Positions 25,402 to 35,100 of a DNA stretch of 64,000 nt are shown here, in pieces. The position numbers and the translations under genes were made by a program. The notes beneath the pieces were generated by a model. It saw only the letters and a program-made list of their open reading frames with translations, made no database searches and was not told the DNA's origin. Source of the stretch: Prosthecobacter debontii (GTDB lineage: Bacteria; Verrucomicrobiota; Verrucomicrobiia; Verrucomicrobiales; Verrucomicrobiaceae); the NCBI RefSeq assembly GCF_900167535.1, contig NZ_FUYE01000012.1:117356-181355 (forward strand), given 5' to 3'. Numbering within the stretch: the first letter of the stretch is position 1; every line of letters starts with the position of its first letter.

Positions 25402-27345
25402 ATGAACAACAACGAACAGGATCATGATCACGAAAAAGAATCCGGCTCTTGTGAGCACGGTCACGACAACACTTCGCTGCCACGCAACGCCCTTGTTATC
25501 ATATCCGGGCTCGCTCTCGGCGTGGGCATGCTGGTAAACAATCCTCAGGCGAAAGACATCTTCTTTGCTGTTTCCTCTATCTCTGGAGGCTTGTTAGTGA
25601 TCCCTGCGGCTTGGTCTGCGATTACCAAGAGACGCCTGGATATGAATGTCCTCATGACTGTCGCCGTCACAGGGGCATGGCTTATCGGTGAAGGTAATGA
25701 AGCTGCGGCGGTCGTCTTTTTGTTTGCCTTGTCTGAACTACTGGAGTCTTGGAGCGTCGGCAGGGCACGGCGTGCCATCGCCTCTCTGCTCAAGCTCGCC
25801 CCTGAGACCGCTCTAGTTCGTGATGCGGATGGAGACTATGAAGAAGTTCCGGTTTCTGAAGTGACCGTGGGTTCAGAAATCAGTATCCGTAGCGGAGCCC
25901 GCATTCCACTAGACGGCAAGGTCTCCAGCGGAAATTCGAGCGTCAACCAGGCTCCTATTACGGGTGAATCCATCCCCGTGGAGAAAGCAGCAGGTGACCC
26001 GGTTTTTGCAGGGACTATCAATGGTGAAGGTTCTTTGGTCGTCGAGGTAACCAAGGGGGCAAGCGATTCCAAACTGGCCCGCATCATCAAACTGGTGGAA
26101 GAAGCTGAATCTCAGAAAGCGCCAACTCAGCGCTTCGTGGATAAGTTTGCCAGTATTTACACACCTGTGGTGTTTGTTGTTGCCATCTTGGTCGCCATCC
26201 TGCCCCCACTTCTTTCGGGGGCTGTCTGGTCTGAGTGGACCTATCGGGCTCTTGTTCTCTTAGTCATTGCCTGTCCATGTGCCCTCGTTATTGCCACCCC
26301 TGTTTCCATCGTTTCTGGACTTACCGCTCTCGCTCGAAACGGCGTCTTAATCAAAGGTGGAGCTTATCTTGAGGCTGTTGGCAAACTCCGAGCTTTGGCC
26401 GTGGATAAAACCGGCACGATCACTCAGGGAAAACCTCAAGTTAGTGAAGTCATCACGATGACCTGGCTTGCAGAAGAAGAGATTCTTCGACGCGCTGCAT
26501 CTATCGATGCACATTCCACACACCCGCTTGCAAAGGCCGTCGTGGATACGGCTAAAAAACAGGAGATCGAATGGCAAACTTCATCAGACTATAAATCGAT
26601 CACGGGTCGTGGTGCTACGGCTAAAATTGATGGGCATCCTTATTTTATTGGGAATCACAAGCTAGCTCATGAATATGGGGTTTGCTCACCTGAGGTTGAA
26701 TCCAAATTGGCTGAAGTGGAAGCCAGAGGGGAATCTGTGGCAATTGTCGGTCATCTTCCGCACAACTCCAACTCATGCCCTGGTGAAATTTTGGGAATCA
26801 TTGGCATTGGCGATTCTCTTCGCTCTGAGGCGAAAGAAGCTCTCCGACTTCTTCATGACGCCGGAATCCAAAAGGTGGTTATGCTCAGTGGTGATAATCA
26901 AAGAACGGTGGATGCTATTGCTAAAAAAGCGGGGATAGATGAGGCGCTTGGGGACCTCATGCCGGAGCAAAAGATTGAGCATTTGCGTCGTCTGATGGAT
27001 GAACACCGGTTTGTTGGCATGATCGGCGATGGAGTTAATGATGCTCCGGCCTTGGCCCTCGCCAGTGTTGGTATTGCAATGGGCGCTATTGGTAGCGATA
27101 CTGCTATCGAAACCGCCGATATGGCGCTTATGCAGGATGATCTAACCAAGGTTGCTCAAGCAATCATTTTGGGCCGGAGGACATTACGAATCATTCAATT
27201 CAACGTCACTTTTGCATTAGCGGTTAAAGCCGTGTTTTTAATTCTTGCCTTTACGGGCCATACCAGCCTTTGGCTCGCCATTCTTGCAGACACTGGAGCT
27301 ACGCTTCTTGTTATTCTCAACGCGTTACGACTGCTGCGGCACTGA
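25402..27345 (+). CDS. Zn/Cd/Pb-type P1B ATPase (ZntA/CadA-like)
   Basis: 647 residues from the ATG at 25402 (an upstream frame to 25324 lacks a plausible N-terminus). The N-terminus is short and His-rich (DHDHEKESGSCEHGHDN) in place of an HMA CxxC domain. Catalytic parts: actuator TGESIPVEK, metal site C291-P-C293, phospho-acceptor D335 in DKTGTIT, nucleotide-binding HP in STHPLAKAVV, and hinge GDGVNDAPALA. The last helices contain LAILADTGATLLVILNAL, with the Asp typical of Zn(II)/Cd(II)/Pb(II) pumps. It expels divalent ions from the cytoplasm, complementing the RND pump acting from the periplasm. Confidence 0.94.
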   Translation: MNNNEQDHDHEKESGSCEHGHDNTSLPRNALVIISGLALGVGMLVNNPQAKDIFFAVSSISGGLLVIPAAWSAITKRRLDMNVLMTVAVTGAWLIGEGNEAAAVVFLFALSELLESWSVGRARRAIASLLKLAPETALVRDADGDYEEVPVSEVTVGSEISIRSGARIPLDGKVSSGNSSVNQAPITGESIPVEKAAGDPVFAGTINGEGSLVVEVTKGASDSKLARIIKLVEEAESQKAPTQRFVDKFASIYTPVVFVVAILVAILPPLLSGAVWSEWTYRALVLLVIACPCALVIATPVSIVSGLTALARNGVLIKGGAYLEAVGKLRALAVDKTGTITQGKPQVSEVITMTWLAEEEILRRAASIDAHSTHPLAKAVVDTAKKQEIEWQTSSDYKSITGRGATAKIDGHPYFIGNHKLAHEYGVCSPEVESKLAEVEARGESVAIVGHLPHNSNSCPGEILGIIGIGDSLRSEAKEALRLLHDAGIQKVVMLSGDNQRTVDAIAKKAGIDEALGDLMPEQKIEHLRRLMDEHRFVGMIGDGVNDAPALALASVGIAMGAIGSDTAIETADMALMQDDLTKVAQAIILGRRTLRIIQFNVTFALAVKAVFLILAFTGHTSLWLAILADTGATLLVILNALRLLRH

Positions 27346-27359
27346 TAATTTCTGCGGCT

Positions 27360-27761
27360 ATGAAGAAAAAACGTCCATTTAAATCTGGAGCCGACCCTAA
27401 GGTGGAGACCAAGAGTTTTGCATTTACATGGCGGGAGAGGTTGCTGATCGTCGGCTTGATCCTGGCTGGCTTTGTCGTGCCCGCCTACTGGATGCATTCC
27501 AGATATATCAGTCTGCAAGCAAAATCTATCCAGAAGACCGTGCAGGAATGGCAACATCTCTACAATCTCAACGAGATCCAGGTGAAGTATATTCAGGATA
27601 TCGAACTTCAGTTTCACGGTAGTGGTAGCCCATTCTCAGGCCGTCCCTATCGAACACCCTCAGACATTGATCTTCATTATCAAGAGATCGCCGAGCTCAT
27701 GACAGCAGAGAATGGGCAACGGTTTATGCAAGCGATGTCCGGAAATAACGGACATCATTAA
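27360..27761 (+). CDS. Single-span membrane protein after the P-type ATPase, unknown
   Basis: 133 residues from the ATG at 27360, 15 bp after the ATPase gene; a longer frame from 27270 would lie inside that gene. Basic N-terminus, one membrane helix (LLIVGLILAGFVVPAYWM, about 33-50), then a periplasmic part with SLQAKSIQKTVQEWQHLYNL and LHYQEIAELMTAENGQRFMQ, ending in GNNGHH. The small helical extracytoplasmic part recalls metal-sensing or spheroplast-protein-like domains, but no family can be named. Likely cotranscribed with the ATPase. Confidence 0.65.
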   Translation: MKKKRPFKSGADPKVETKSFAFTWRERLLIVGLILAGFVVPAYWMHSRYISLQAKSIQKTVQEWQHLYNLNEIQVKYIQDIELQFHGSGSPFSGRPYRTPSDIDLHYQEIAELMTAENGQRFMQAMSGNNGHH

Positions 27762-27834
27762 TGCTGTTTGTGTAGCAACGTTAATAGAACAGAATAAATT
27801 GCTAACGCAAAGCCCAGAGAGCTTCTCAACAGGT

Positions 27835-27853
27835 GGGGGTGTTTTTGGGGGTG
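27835..27853 (+). repeat. G-rich 19-bp repeat, copy 1 (candidate integrase arm site)
   Basis: GGGGGTGTTTTTGGGGGTG, itself a pair of GGGGGTG units 12 bp apart. A 17/19 match lies at 28048-28066, on the other side of the tRNA 3'-end fragment. Arm-type integrase sites are often short direct repeats flanking the core site. Confidence 0.4.
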
Positions 27854-27908
27854 CTAGGCAAAAACCAAAGCTATATTAGCTTTTATATTCTGTTTGTTAG
27901 GCGGAATC

Positions 27909-27931
27909 TTCGAGCCCTGCTCGCGGAGCCA
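27909..27931 (+). other. tRNA 3'-end fragment, candidate attachment site
   Basis: TTCGAGCCCTGC followed by TCGCGGAGCCA reads as the T-loop, 3' T-stem, 3' acceptor strand, discriminator G and CCA of a tRNA; GGAGCCA and a TCCGCGA partner strand are typical of bacterial tRNA-Asn. The rest of a tRNA (anticodon arm, 5' acceptor) is not present upstream, so this is a duplicated 3' end such as P4-type integrases leave at one end of an element. It lies 155 bp before the integrase gene at 28086. Confidence 0.6.
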
Positions 27932-28047
27932 TTTACCCCATTTCACCGAGTCCCACGAGACTTGAAATTTCCCCTCAAACCCGCTATATTAGCTAAAGAC
28001 AGCATCTCAGTCTGCCTTGGCAAGTCTTACCCAAGCCGGACCATTCT

Positions 28048-28066
28048 GGGGGTGTTGATGGGGGTG
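28048..28066 (+). repeat. G-rich 19-bp repeat, copy 2 (candidate integrase arm site)
   Basis: GGGGGTGTTGATGGGGGTG, 20 bp before the integrase ATG; 17 of 19 bases match the copy at 27835. May also place integrase binding over its own promoter. Confidence 0.4.
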
Positions 28067-28085
28067 TCAACAGTGGTGAGGGACA

Positions 28086-29288
28086 ATGGCATTAACGGAA
28101 AAAGAAATTCAGGCGGCACAGCCGCGAAGCAAAGCCTATAAATTGTACGATGGAAATGGTTTGCTGCTTCGGATAAAGCCGAACGGATCAAAGATTTGGG
28201 AATTCAAGTATAGAGCGTTCAAGGATGGCAAGAAAGTTGAGAAGATGCTTTCTCTGGGCGTTTGGGGTGAGGTCAGCCTAAAAGAAGCAAGAGCAAAAAG
28301 CGCGGAGGCCAAGAAGGTCGTTGCTGAGAGTAAAGACCCCGGCGCTTTAAAAAAGCAGCAAAAAATTTTAGCCAGAGTCAACTCAGACAACTCCTTCGAA
28401 GCGGTCGCCCGTGACTGGCACAAACTCAATATTGCCAAATGGACTCCACGGCATGCCGTGAAGTTGCTGAGAAGGCTAGAACTTCATATCTTCCCATGGA
28501 TTGGAACCAAGCCAGTAGCAGACATTACCGCTCTTGAAGTTGTCGATCTACTTCGCCGACTGGAGAAGGATGAGAAGACCGAGACTACTCACAAGCTGTT
28601 GCAGGATTGCAGAGCAGTTTTCCAACATGCCTTTCTCCATCAGAAGATTCAGTTCAACCCGCTCAGTGATATGCGCGGATTGTTGAAGCCACATTTGACC
28701 ACAAACCATCCCACATTATCCGCCAATCAAATTCCAGACTTTTTGATCAGATTAGAAGCGGTTCAGACAACTCAACTGAACAGAATTGCGGTCAAGCTCT
28801 TGATGCACACGTTTGTTCGGCAGGGGGAGCTGCGCAAAGCAAAGTGGGCTAGCGTGGATTGGAAACAAGCAGAATGGCGTATCCCGCCTGAGAACATGAA
28901 AATGAAGCAAGAGCACGTTGTTCCGCTTTCAACTCAGGCGCTTGGAATACTCAGCGATCTGCAAAAGGTTTCAGGTGATAGCCTTTATCTATTCCCGTCA
29001 CAAAATCGCCAGAAAAATCCTTTCATGAGCGAGAACACAATCAACAAGGTCATTCATGAGATGGGATACAAGGGCCAACTAGTGGGCCATGGCTTTCGGG
29101 CGATGGCATCAACGATCCTGAATGAGAATGGCTTCGCTCCTGATGTCATTGAAAGGCAGTTGGCACACGCGCCCCGCAACAAAGTTCGGGCTGCATACAA
29201 CCGCGCTCAATACCTCGAAGAACGAAGAAAGCTGATGCAATGGTGGAGCGACTACCTAGAGCGGGCCTGGAGAAAGGGCGCGGCCTAG
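28086..29288 (+). CDS. P4-type tyrosine integrase
   Basis: 400 residues. An N-terminal arm-binding domain (DUF4102 type) is seen as YDGNGLLLRIKPNGSKIWEF and KMLSLGVWGEVSLKEARAKS. A core-binding domain (about 100-195) follows, then the catalytic domain with R245 in FVRQGELRKAK, H335-G-F-R338, H361 and nucleophile Y371 in AAYNRAQYLEERR. All catalytic residues are present, so it is probably active. Integrases of this type insert at the 3' ends of tRNA genes, which fits the tRNA fragment 155 bp upstream. Likely the integrase of the element carrying the defence cluster to its right. Confidence 0.93.
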   Translation: MALTEKEIQAAQPRSKAYKLYDGNGLLLRIKPNGSKIWEFKYRAFKDGKKVEKMLSLGVWGEVSLKEARAKSAEAKKVVAESKDPGALKKQQKILARVNSDNSFEAVARDWHKLNIAKWTPRHAVKLLRRLELHIFPWIGTKPVADITALEVVDLLRRLEKDEKTETTHKLLQDCRAVFQHAFLHQKIQFNPLSDMRGLLKPHLTTNHPTLSANQIPDFLIRLEAVQTTQLNRIAVKLLMHTFVRQGELRKAKWASVDWKQAEWRIPPENMKMKQEHVVPLSTQALGILSDLQKVSGDSLYLFPSQNRQKNPFMSENTINKVIHEMGYKGQLVGHGFRAMASTILNENGFAPDVIERQLAHAPRNKVRAAYNRAQYLEERRKLMQWWSDYLERAWRKGAA

Positions 29289-29548
29289 AGCTTCAGGTAA
29301 CCTGAGAATACTGTTGTAATAATTAACGATAGCGTCAGGGCGTTTAGTCGGAGATGGCCTCCACATTGCAGCTGCAAACTGGCTTTGACCTTGTGTGTTG
29401 CTGCGCCCCATATACTCGATACCCCTTATGATATCCCATAGTGATGTGCGTTATTTTGGATTCTTGTGGCCTTTAAGAGACATAGCATAACACTGCAAAG
29501 ACGGTACCGAATATGAAGTAGCTTATGGCGGAAAGTAAAAAATTTCGA

Positions 29549-30412
29549 CTAAATTAGATAAAAGTTTCCGTTGCAAAACCATTGGCTTTGAGATGCACCT
29601 CTATACATGGCACCTGTCCAGGAATTCGTAAATGCTTTCTCCCAGCTAATTGCCGCCTCGAGTAAATGTGCAGTAACTGCTGACGCTCCATGTCCATCAT
29701 ATAACTTTTTTAGTTCATGACGAATACCACTGAGTTCGTTTGCTGCATTATTGCCATAGTGAAACTTTAGGTTGAAAGCTTCCATATGAGCCTCTAATCG
29801 TTGCCCATATAATGGAGGCCAATGTGCAGGTGGATTAATGTAGTATTCAAATGTTGGTGGGGTCGTTTGAATCACTCTTGCGCACAACCACGTTTCAGAT
29901 TCGAAGAACGAATCAAAGTAAGGATGCAGCGTTTGCTGATCTTGTGTAGCAGCTGTATCGGCCCGTTTCTCCATCTGACATGGCCAGCAAGAAGGGACTA
30001 GGTTATTTGGGGTGACCGATAGTACAGTATGTGCTGACTTAGGTAGGTAATGATCAAGGGTCCCAACCGATCCATTGTCACACAATGGACAGCGTCCCAA
30101 CTTGGGAGCTGCGAGAATCTTATCATAGATCCTACGAGCTGGGTGCTTAATTTTTGAAAGGCGTTCAGAATAAATTGATTTCAATTCTTTTCCTGTAACA
30201 TTTCCAACTTGGTCAGAGCGTGGTGTCGCATATAAATTTGCCGCATTGCCAGCAATATTATATAAATTCGCAGCATTAACTATATCAGGACGGATTGCCT
30301 CTAACCTTTGTACCAGATCTGCATCAGATATAGAACTAATGCAAAGATCAAAAACATCACCAGCCGCATATTGGTTTCCAGTTTCGTCAGTTGGTATAGG
30401 GAGTGATTTCAT
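29549..30412 (-). CDS. ptuB-like: HNH endonuclease, Septu PtuB-like
   Basis: 287 residues from the ATG at 30412, which lies 1 bp past the ATPase stop (an ATG at 30433 is also open). The nuclease core has C108PLC111, the HNH-type D120-H-Y-L-P-K and NLVPSCWPC with C142 and C145: two zinc-binding CxxC pairs around the DH active site. DHYLPKS and NLVPSC are the words of the PtuB family. N-terminal ~90 residues are helical; the C-terminal half is of unknown fold. In Septu, PtuA ATPase and PtuB nuclease form a complex that cuts invading or host DNA during phage infection. Paired with the ATPase gene as a two-gene unit. Confidence 0.82.
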   Translation of the reverse strand: MKSLPIPTDETGNQYAAGDVFDLCISSISDADLVQRLEAIRPDIVNAANLYNIAGNAANLYATPRSDQVGNVTGKELKSIYSERLSKIKHPARRIYDKILAAPKLGRCPLCDNGSVGTLDHYLPKSAHTVLSVTPNNLVPSCWPCQMEKRADTAATQDQQTLHPYFDSFFESETWLCARVIQTTPPTFEYYINPPAHWPPLYGQRLEAHMEAFNLKFHYGNNAANELSGIRHELKKLYDGHGASAVTAHLLEAAISWEKAFTNSWTGAMYRGASQSQWFCNGNFYLI

Positions 30413-30413
30413 A

Positions 30414-32027
30414 TTACTGACCTTGCAAATCAAGATAAATGGATCGTAAGATTACTCGAGCTTCGGTACCCAACTGATTGTTGAGGCCGGCTATGGCCTG
30501 ATCATATGAAGGATATTTTGATGCGATATCCTTGAGAATTTGCATGTAACCAGACTGCTTGACATCTAAACCGAAAACTTCTCGTGTCAGGCTGCCGACG
30601 TTTTCTCCAAAGGTTTCTATGCCTGGTTTCTCAGCTCGCATTTCATGCCTCACTCGCCTTAAAACCCACACACAGCTCCTTGGCACTTCTTGCAACACAA
30701 CAGGAGAGTGGGTGGCCACTATAGCGACACCATTTCTATCCACCAAGAGTTCAGACAGAGCCCGAACAAAAGCGGACAGCAAAGGCGGATGGAGGTAGGA
30801 CTCAGGTTCATCCATCAATACTAGAGTCTGTTCTTCCACGGTTTGCACTAACCGTGTAAGAGTCAAAAGAATGATCTTGTGGCCTGAACTCAAAAGGTCA
30901 AATATCTTTAATACTCTCTCGCGGGTGTCTTCCGACGAAAGGTTCGTATCTATTAAATTTGTTATTCCTGCTGTATTGGCAACGAGATCATATTCAAGAT
31001 GCTTCATTGCATTTTTCCAACGAGTCAGTTTACTGCCTACTTGGCATTCTTTCAGGCTGCGCACAAATTCGTCGGCAAGTTCATCATTTGTTTTAGGTGC
31101 TCCTAACGGAGATGGCTGTAGCGGATTTGTTGTGGTGCCATGTTGGGTGTCTTGACGTAATCCCACATAGGAATAACTTATCCTACTTTGATCCAATTCA
31201 TCTCGTGAAACTAGATCCGATGAATCGAAGGCACTAAAAGATACCAAAACAACATTAGAAAAACGCCCAACTTCTCTCGACAATGAAGGGCCCATCACGG
31301 TGTGATCCCATGTGAACTCACCAAACTGTTCTCTTTCCGCTTCAGTCCCTAAAACAGCTTTTGTCATATTAGACAATAAGCGTGTTTTACCAACTCCATT
31401 TCGGCCTATGATAACCTGGACATTCGTCGGTGGAACTGAATCAGGTATCACCGAAAAGCTCAGTGAATCGCTGGTTCCTTCTACATCTAGAGGTGGGGCG
31501 TACGAAAAATGGTAAGGCGTAAGATTTACCCCACCATGAGCAATTCTGCGATATTGACCTTCCACCATCGTTGTGGATACAGATCGGAGAAGAGATTCTC
31601 CCATAACATCTTCATGTTTGGCCCACTCGAAACGTGCAGCATCGAATGCTACGTCTCGCAAGTTGCCTAAAACCCATTTTCGAACATCGGGGCCCAACTC
31701 TCTGAGATTTGCATAATATTCATTTTCTTGTCCTAGGGAAAAGAACTGCTCGTCAAGAGCATGAAAAGCTTCAGGTATGTCGGGTCTACGATAGCCTGGT
31801 TGAAGGTCGGCCCCGCCTCCAGATGGCAATAATCCTCTCTGGCCAATTTTAAGGTTTCCAATGCTATGTTTGGTGCCTGCTGGATCTACCAGAGTAAGGT
31901 AAAACTGAGTGCAATATTTTCCCCAGTCATCCCATCGGTCTTTGTTCAAGTAAGCTAACCAGCTCCCTGTGATCGATGGTACGCTTTCATTCTGTCTGAT
32001 TACACGAAATGGAGGCGGGTTTGGCAT
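30414..32027 (-). CDS. ptuA-like: AAA/ABC-type ATPase, Septu PtuA-like
   Basis: 537 residues. Walker A is IIGRNGVGKTRLLSN (about 207-220). The C-terminal lobe has the signature helix and Walker B LVLMDEPESYLHPPLLSAFV, followed by the H-loop IVATHSPVVLQEVP. This is the SMC/OLD-like ATPase fold used by PtuA, RloC and related defence proteins. The first 190 residues (DRWDDWGKYCTQFYLTL...) are an N-terminal extension including the beginning of the ATPase domain. Upstream of and coupled to the HNH gene (1 bp gap), which is the Septu arrangement. The SIR2-Argonaute gene ends 123 bp upstream on the same strand. Confidence 0.82.
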   Translation of the reverse strand: MPNPPPFRVIRQNESVPSITGSWLAYLNKDRWDDWGKYCTQFYLTLVDPAGTKHSIGNLKIGQRGLLPSGGGADLQPGYRRPDIPEAFHALDEQFFSLGQENEYYANLRELGPDVRKWVLGNLRDVAFDAARFEWAKHEDVMGESLLRSVSTTMVEGQYRRIAHGGVNLTPYHFSYAPPLDVEGTSDSLSFSVIPDSVPPTNVQVIIGRNGVGKTRLLSNMTKAVLGTEAEREQFGEFTWDHTVMGPSLSREVGRFSNVVLVSFSAFDSSDLVSRDELDQSRISYSYVGLRQDTQHGTTTNPLQPSPLGAPKTNDELADEFVRSLKECQVGSKLTRWKNAMKHLEYDLVANTAGITNLIDTNLSSEDTRERVLKIFDLLSSGHKIILLTLTRLVQTVEEQTLVLMDEPESYLHPPLLSAFVRALSELLVDRNGVAIVATHSPVVLQEVPRSCVWVLRRVRHEMRAEKPGIETFGENVGSLTREVFGLDVKQSGYMQILKDIASKYPSYDQAIAGLNNQLGTEARVILRSIYLDLQGQ

Positions 32028-32150
32028 AGGTGAAAAATATTGGTTGTGAAGATATGTACGAGCTTATTTCTTCATCAGATCTGATGGCACAATAATCTGT
32101 TGTAGTAAATATATTGCAACGTAATTTGCGCGGTTGATATTATATGGATC

Positions 32151-35100
32151 TTATATCAGATGTCGATAATCATATGAGCTCGAGGGCATTCCCGAAAGAT
32201 AGTCTCCGTACCGCGCTATTGAGTTTGCTGAATCGATGGTGGAAGGAAGACGTGAATAATAATCAAAAGAATTCCAGTTCATTTTTGTTAATCCAAGTAT
32301 TTCAGTAGCGACTTGTGTAACATCAGAATGACCTCGGTAGCGTCTGATAAGGAGAGGCGCTGGGATTCTTCGTTTGCCTTGGTAATACTTGAACCTCGGG
32401 TTCTGGGTGTTTGGCGTCACTCCATGCACCCATAGGAGTGCAGTGTTTTTATCGAGTGAAACCAACGCGCCGCGTGGAATTGGAAAAGTATCAATCTGTA
32501 ATTGCCCATTATTAACTTTCGATGCCAAATATCGAATGGACTCTGAGACACAGATTTCAATAAGTTCCACGTTCGCAACGCCTTCTAACCCCTGCAATAG
32601 CCCCTGCTGTTCCTCTTCCGTGAATTGCGTACGCTTGTGTATCACCACGCGTGACGGGAGTTTCATTTTCGCATCATAGAACAGCTGCCGGATGGTTTCT
32701 CCCATTCTTCTTGAATCATCTAAAGACATGAATGGATTGCCCTTTCGGAAAACTGGGTTTTCAATCCTCCCGAGGCGAAATTGCAGGCCTTCACCGCGAG
32801 CATTGTAGAGATGGCTACAGCCTAGGAGAATGTGGTTTCCAAGTGATGCTGCTGAATCTACACTATATCCAAGCCCCACGAATGCAGTTTCATCATCAAG
32901 GCAATCGAGCCGCCATGGTGTTCGTTGCGCCTTGGCGTATAAAGCGAGCGACAGCCACCATCGGGTCCGGCAAGCTTGGCTCCCTAAAGTAGTTTTTTCT
33001 CTGATGAATTGCGTGCTCTGACCGTGTCGGGCTGCATAGGCTTTGACGAAGTTGTGTAGATCAAATCTTTCGCCGTCTGAGTCTATTCTTTCGTATGGTT
33101 CCCATCTGAACGGAACAAATATGGCGACAACGGCGGCAGGCCTCAGCGACCTGATAACGTCAAGCGAACGGCAGATTCTTTGTGCCAAATCTTTGGCTGC
33201 ATTAATGGGCTCTCCAATCAGGTTGTCATCAAGCCCAAGCCAAAGCTCGTCTCCTGGTACAGGCGACTTCAGCGGCAATGCGAATGCAGATGTGAACCCA
33301 GGAAAGTCTCTCAGATAGTCAGACTCTTTGCTGTCGGCTTTTGATGTCTCATGGAATTGATTGAGAAACCGTCGGAGCTTATGGGCATCGCTTTGAGGGC
33401 AGATTGCACCCATTTCCACTTCTGGGCATAGTGCTGAAGAGGTCAGCTTGTAGTCCCATGGTTTGTTCAGAACAAGACCTCTCAATGGATTGCTATCCTT
33501 GACTTCAGACTTGCCATTGGAAGATGTAAAAACAAGTGGAGCATCTGGTATGATCCAACCCTTTTGGTGAGCAAAGCGAAGGACTTCTCGGGGAAGCGGT
33601 GCTTGGCCTGCCTGGATTAGCCCTGCGCAGGATGGTGATGCAGGAATTTTAAAGTAAGCGCCGGATGGATCTAGAATTTCTTTGCCGCAAATCTTGGCGG
33701 TCCAATTTTTGATCTCAGTATCAAAGACGGCGTTGTACTGACTGGCGTATACTTTTGATCTGACAATTTTTGTTATGTCTTTCTCGGCTAGCTCCCCAGA
33801 TGGTGTAAACACCATGATCTCAGGCATGAGTGTAACAAATAGCTTTCCACCCACTGGTTCTATCCTCAACGCCAGTGCTTTGTGTAGGTTATAATTGATA
33901 CCGTTAAAGAAGTGGGTGTCATAACTGACCGGTTCCCAGATCCTCCTGCTCATATCTGACTTTAACCTCAGCTTATTAGCCAAGTTTGTAACTAACGCAC
34001 GTCGGTATAACGATAGTATTCTGCCGTCATTCAATACATCGGCCTGAGAAACGGCAGTAGCGACGGGACTGTTTACTAATTCTGAACCAAATGCTTCCAT
34101 TAGCGTCTGGCCATCAGCTAATGCCAAGACGCCGCCATCAACTGAAACAATAGTTCCGGGTCTAGCCCCCCATTTGTCATTCAGCCAATGCCGGGGCTTA
34201 ATTCCTGGTGGGATTGTAAGGGTGCCCTTTAGGGCAGTGTGCGGGATAATCAGCGGGTAAGCATTACTTTTTATCAGAGAAGTTGGTGTCTGCTCCGGGC
34301 TCAAGAATGGCGCGGGGCCAGAGATGCCAGAGCTGAAGTCGCTCATCATTTGTTGGACTTCCTTCAGGGAGCTGCTGTCCATCAATCTGAGGGCAAATCT
34401 GGAGATCACATCGTCAAAGCCTTCAGTGGGGACGTAAAACGCTTCGCGTCCTGCGCTTCCGGCTTTATTCAACAACTGCTCAACTTCGGAAGGAATGGAA
34501 CTGCCAAAGCCGCACCAAAAAAGTCGGCAATCTCCGGCTTTTGAATAAGTCTCTTCCAGGAGGCTCATGACAGAAGCGTCTCGTCCGCTGTAGCCAAGTA
34601 CGATAAGATCGTAATCCTGTAATTCGTGGAGAAACTCATCGCGCAACAGGCCTTCCTGCTCCTGCAACTCCGAGGCGGTGTTTTTGAGTTTATCGTATCG
34701 ATAGTCGCCATGTAGTGAGACCACTCTTAGCTCCCCGGCTTTTGCAGGCCTGTTAGCACGGAAAGCGGTATCGATGCCGACCTCAATGCAGGTCACATCG
34801 AATTTAGCTGCTGCGTTACAAGCTAGACCATCAAAATTGGTCGTCCAGATTGTTTGAATGACCCCAATTTTTGCCAGTTTGGCAATGAGTCGGTACCCAA
34901 TGTGCGGTTGGGCTTTGGAGACATAAGACTGAAAGAACGCTCTCCTGTCCTGGCTGGTAGGATAGCACTTTGCCGCGTAAAAAGAATATTCTTCCGGGTC
35001 GTCCAAAGGTGGATACTCAGCCCGTTGATCGAGCCATTGCTGAATCCTTTGTCGAGTGCCAGGAAGGGACAGCTCGCTCACCGATTCTCTCAAGAGAGGG

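Noticed and set aside
27860..27931. A complete tRNA gene
   Set aside because: Only the 3' end of the T-arm and acceptor strand is present; no anticodon arm or 5' partner strand lies upstream.
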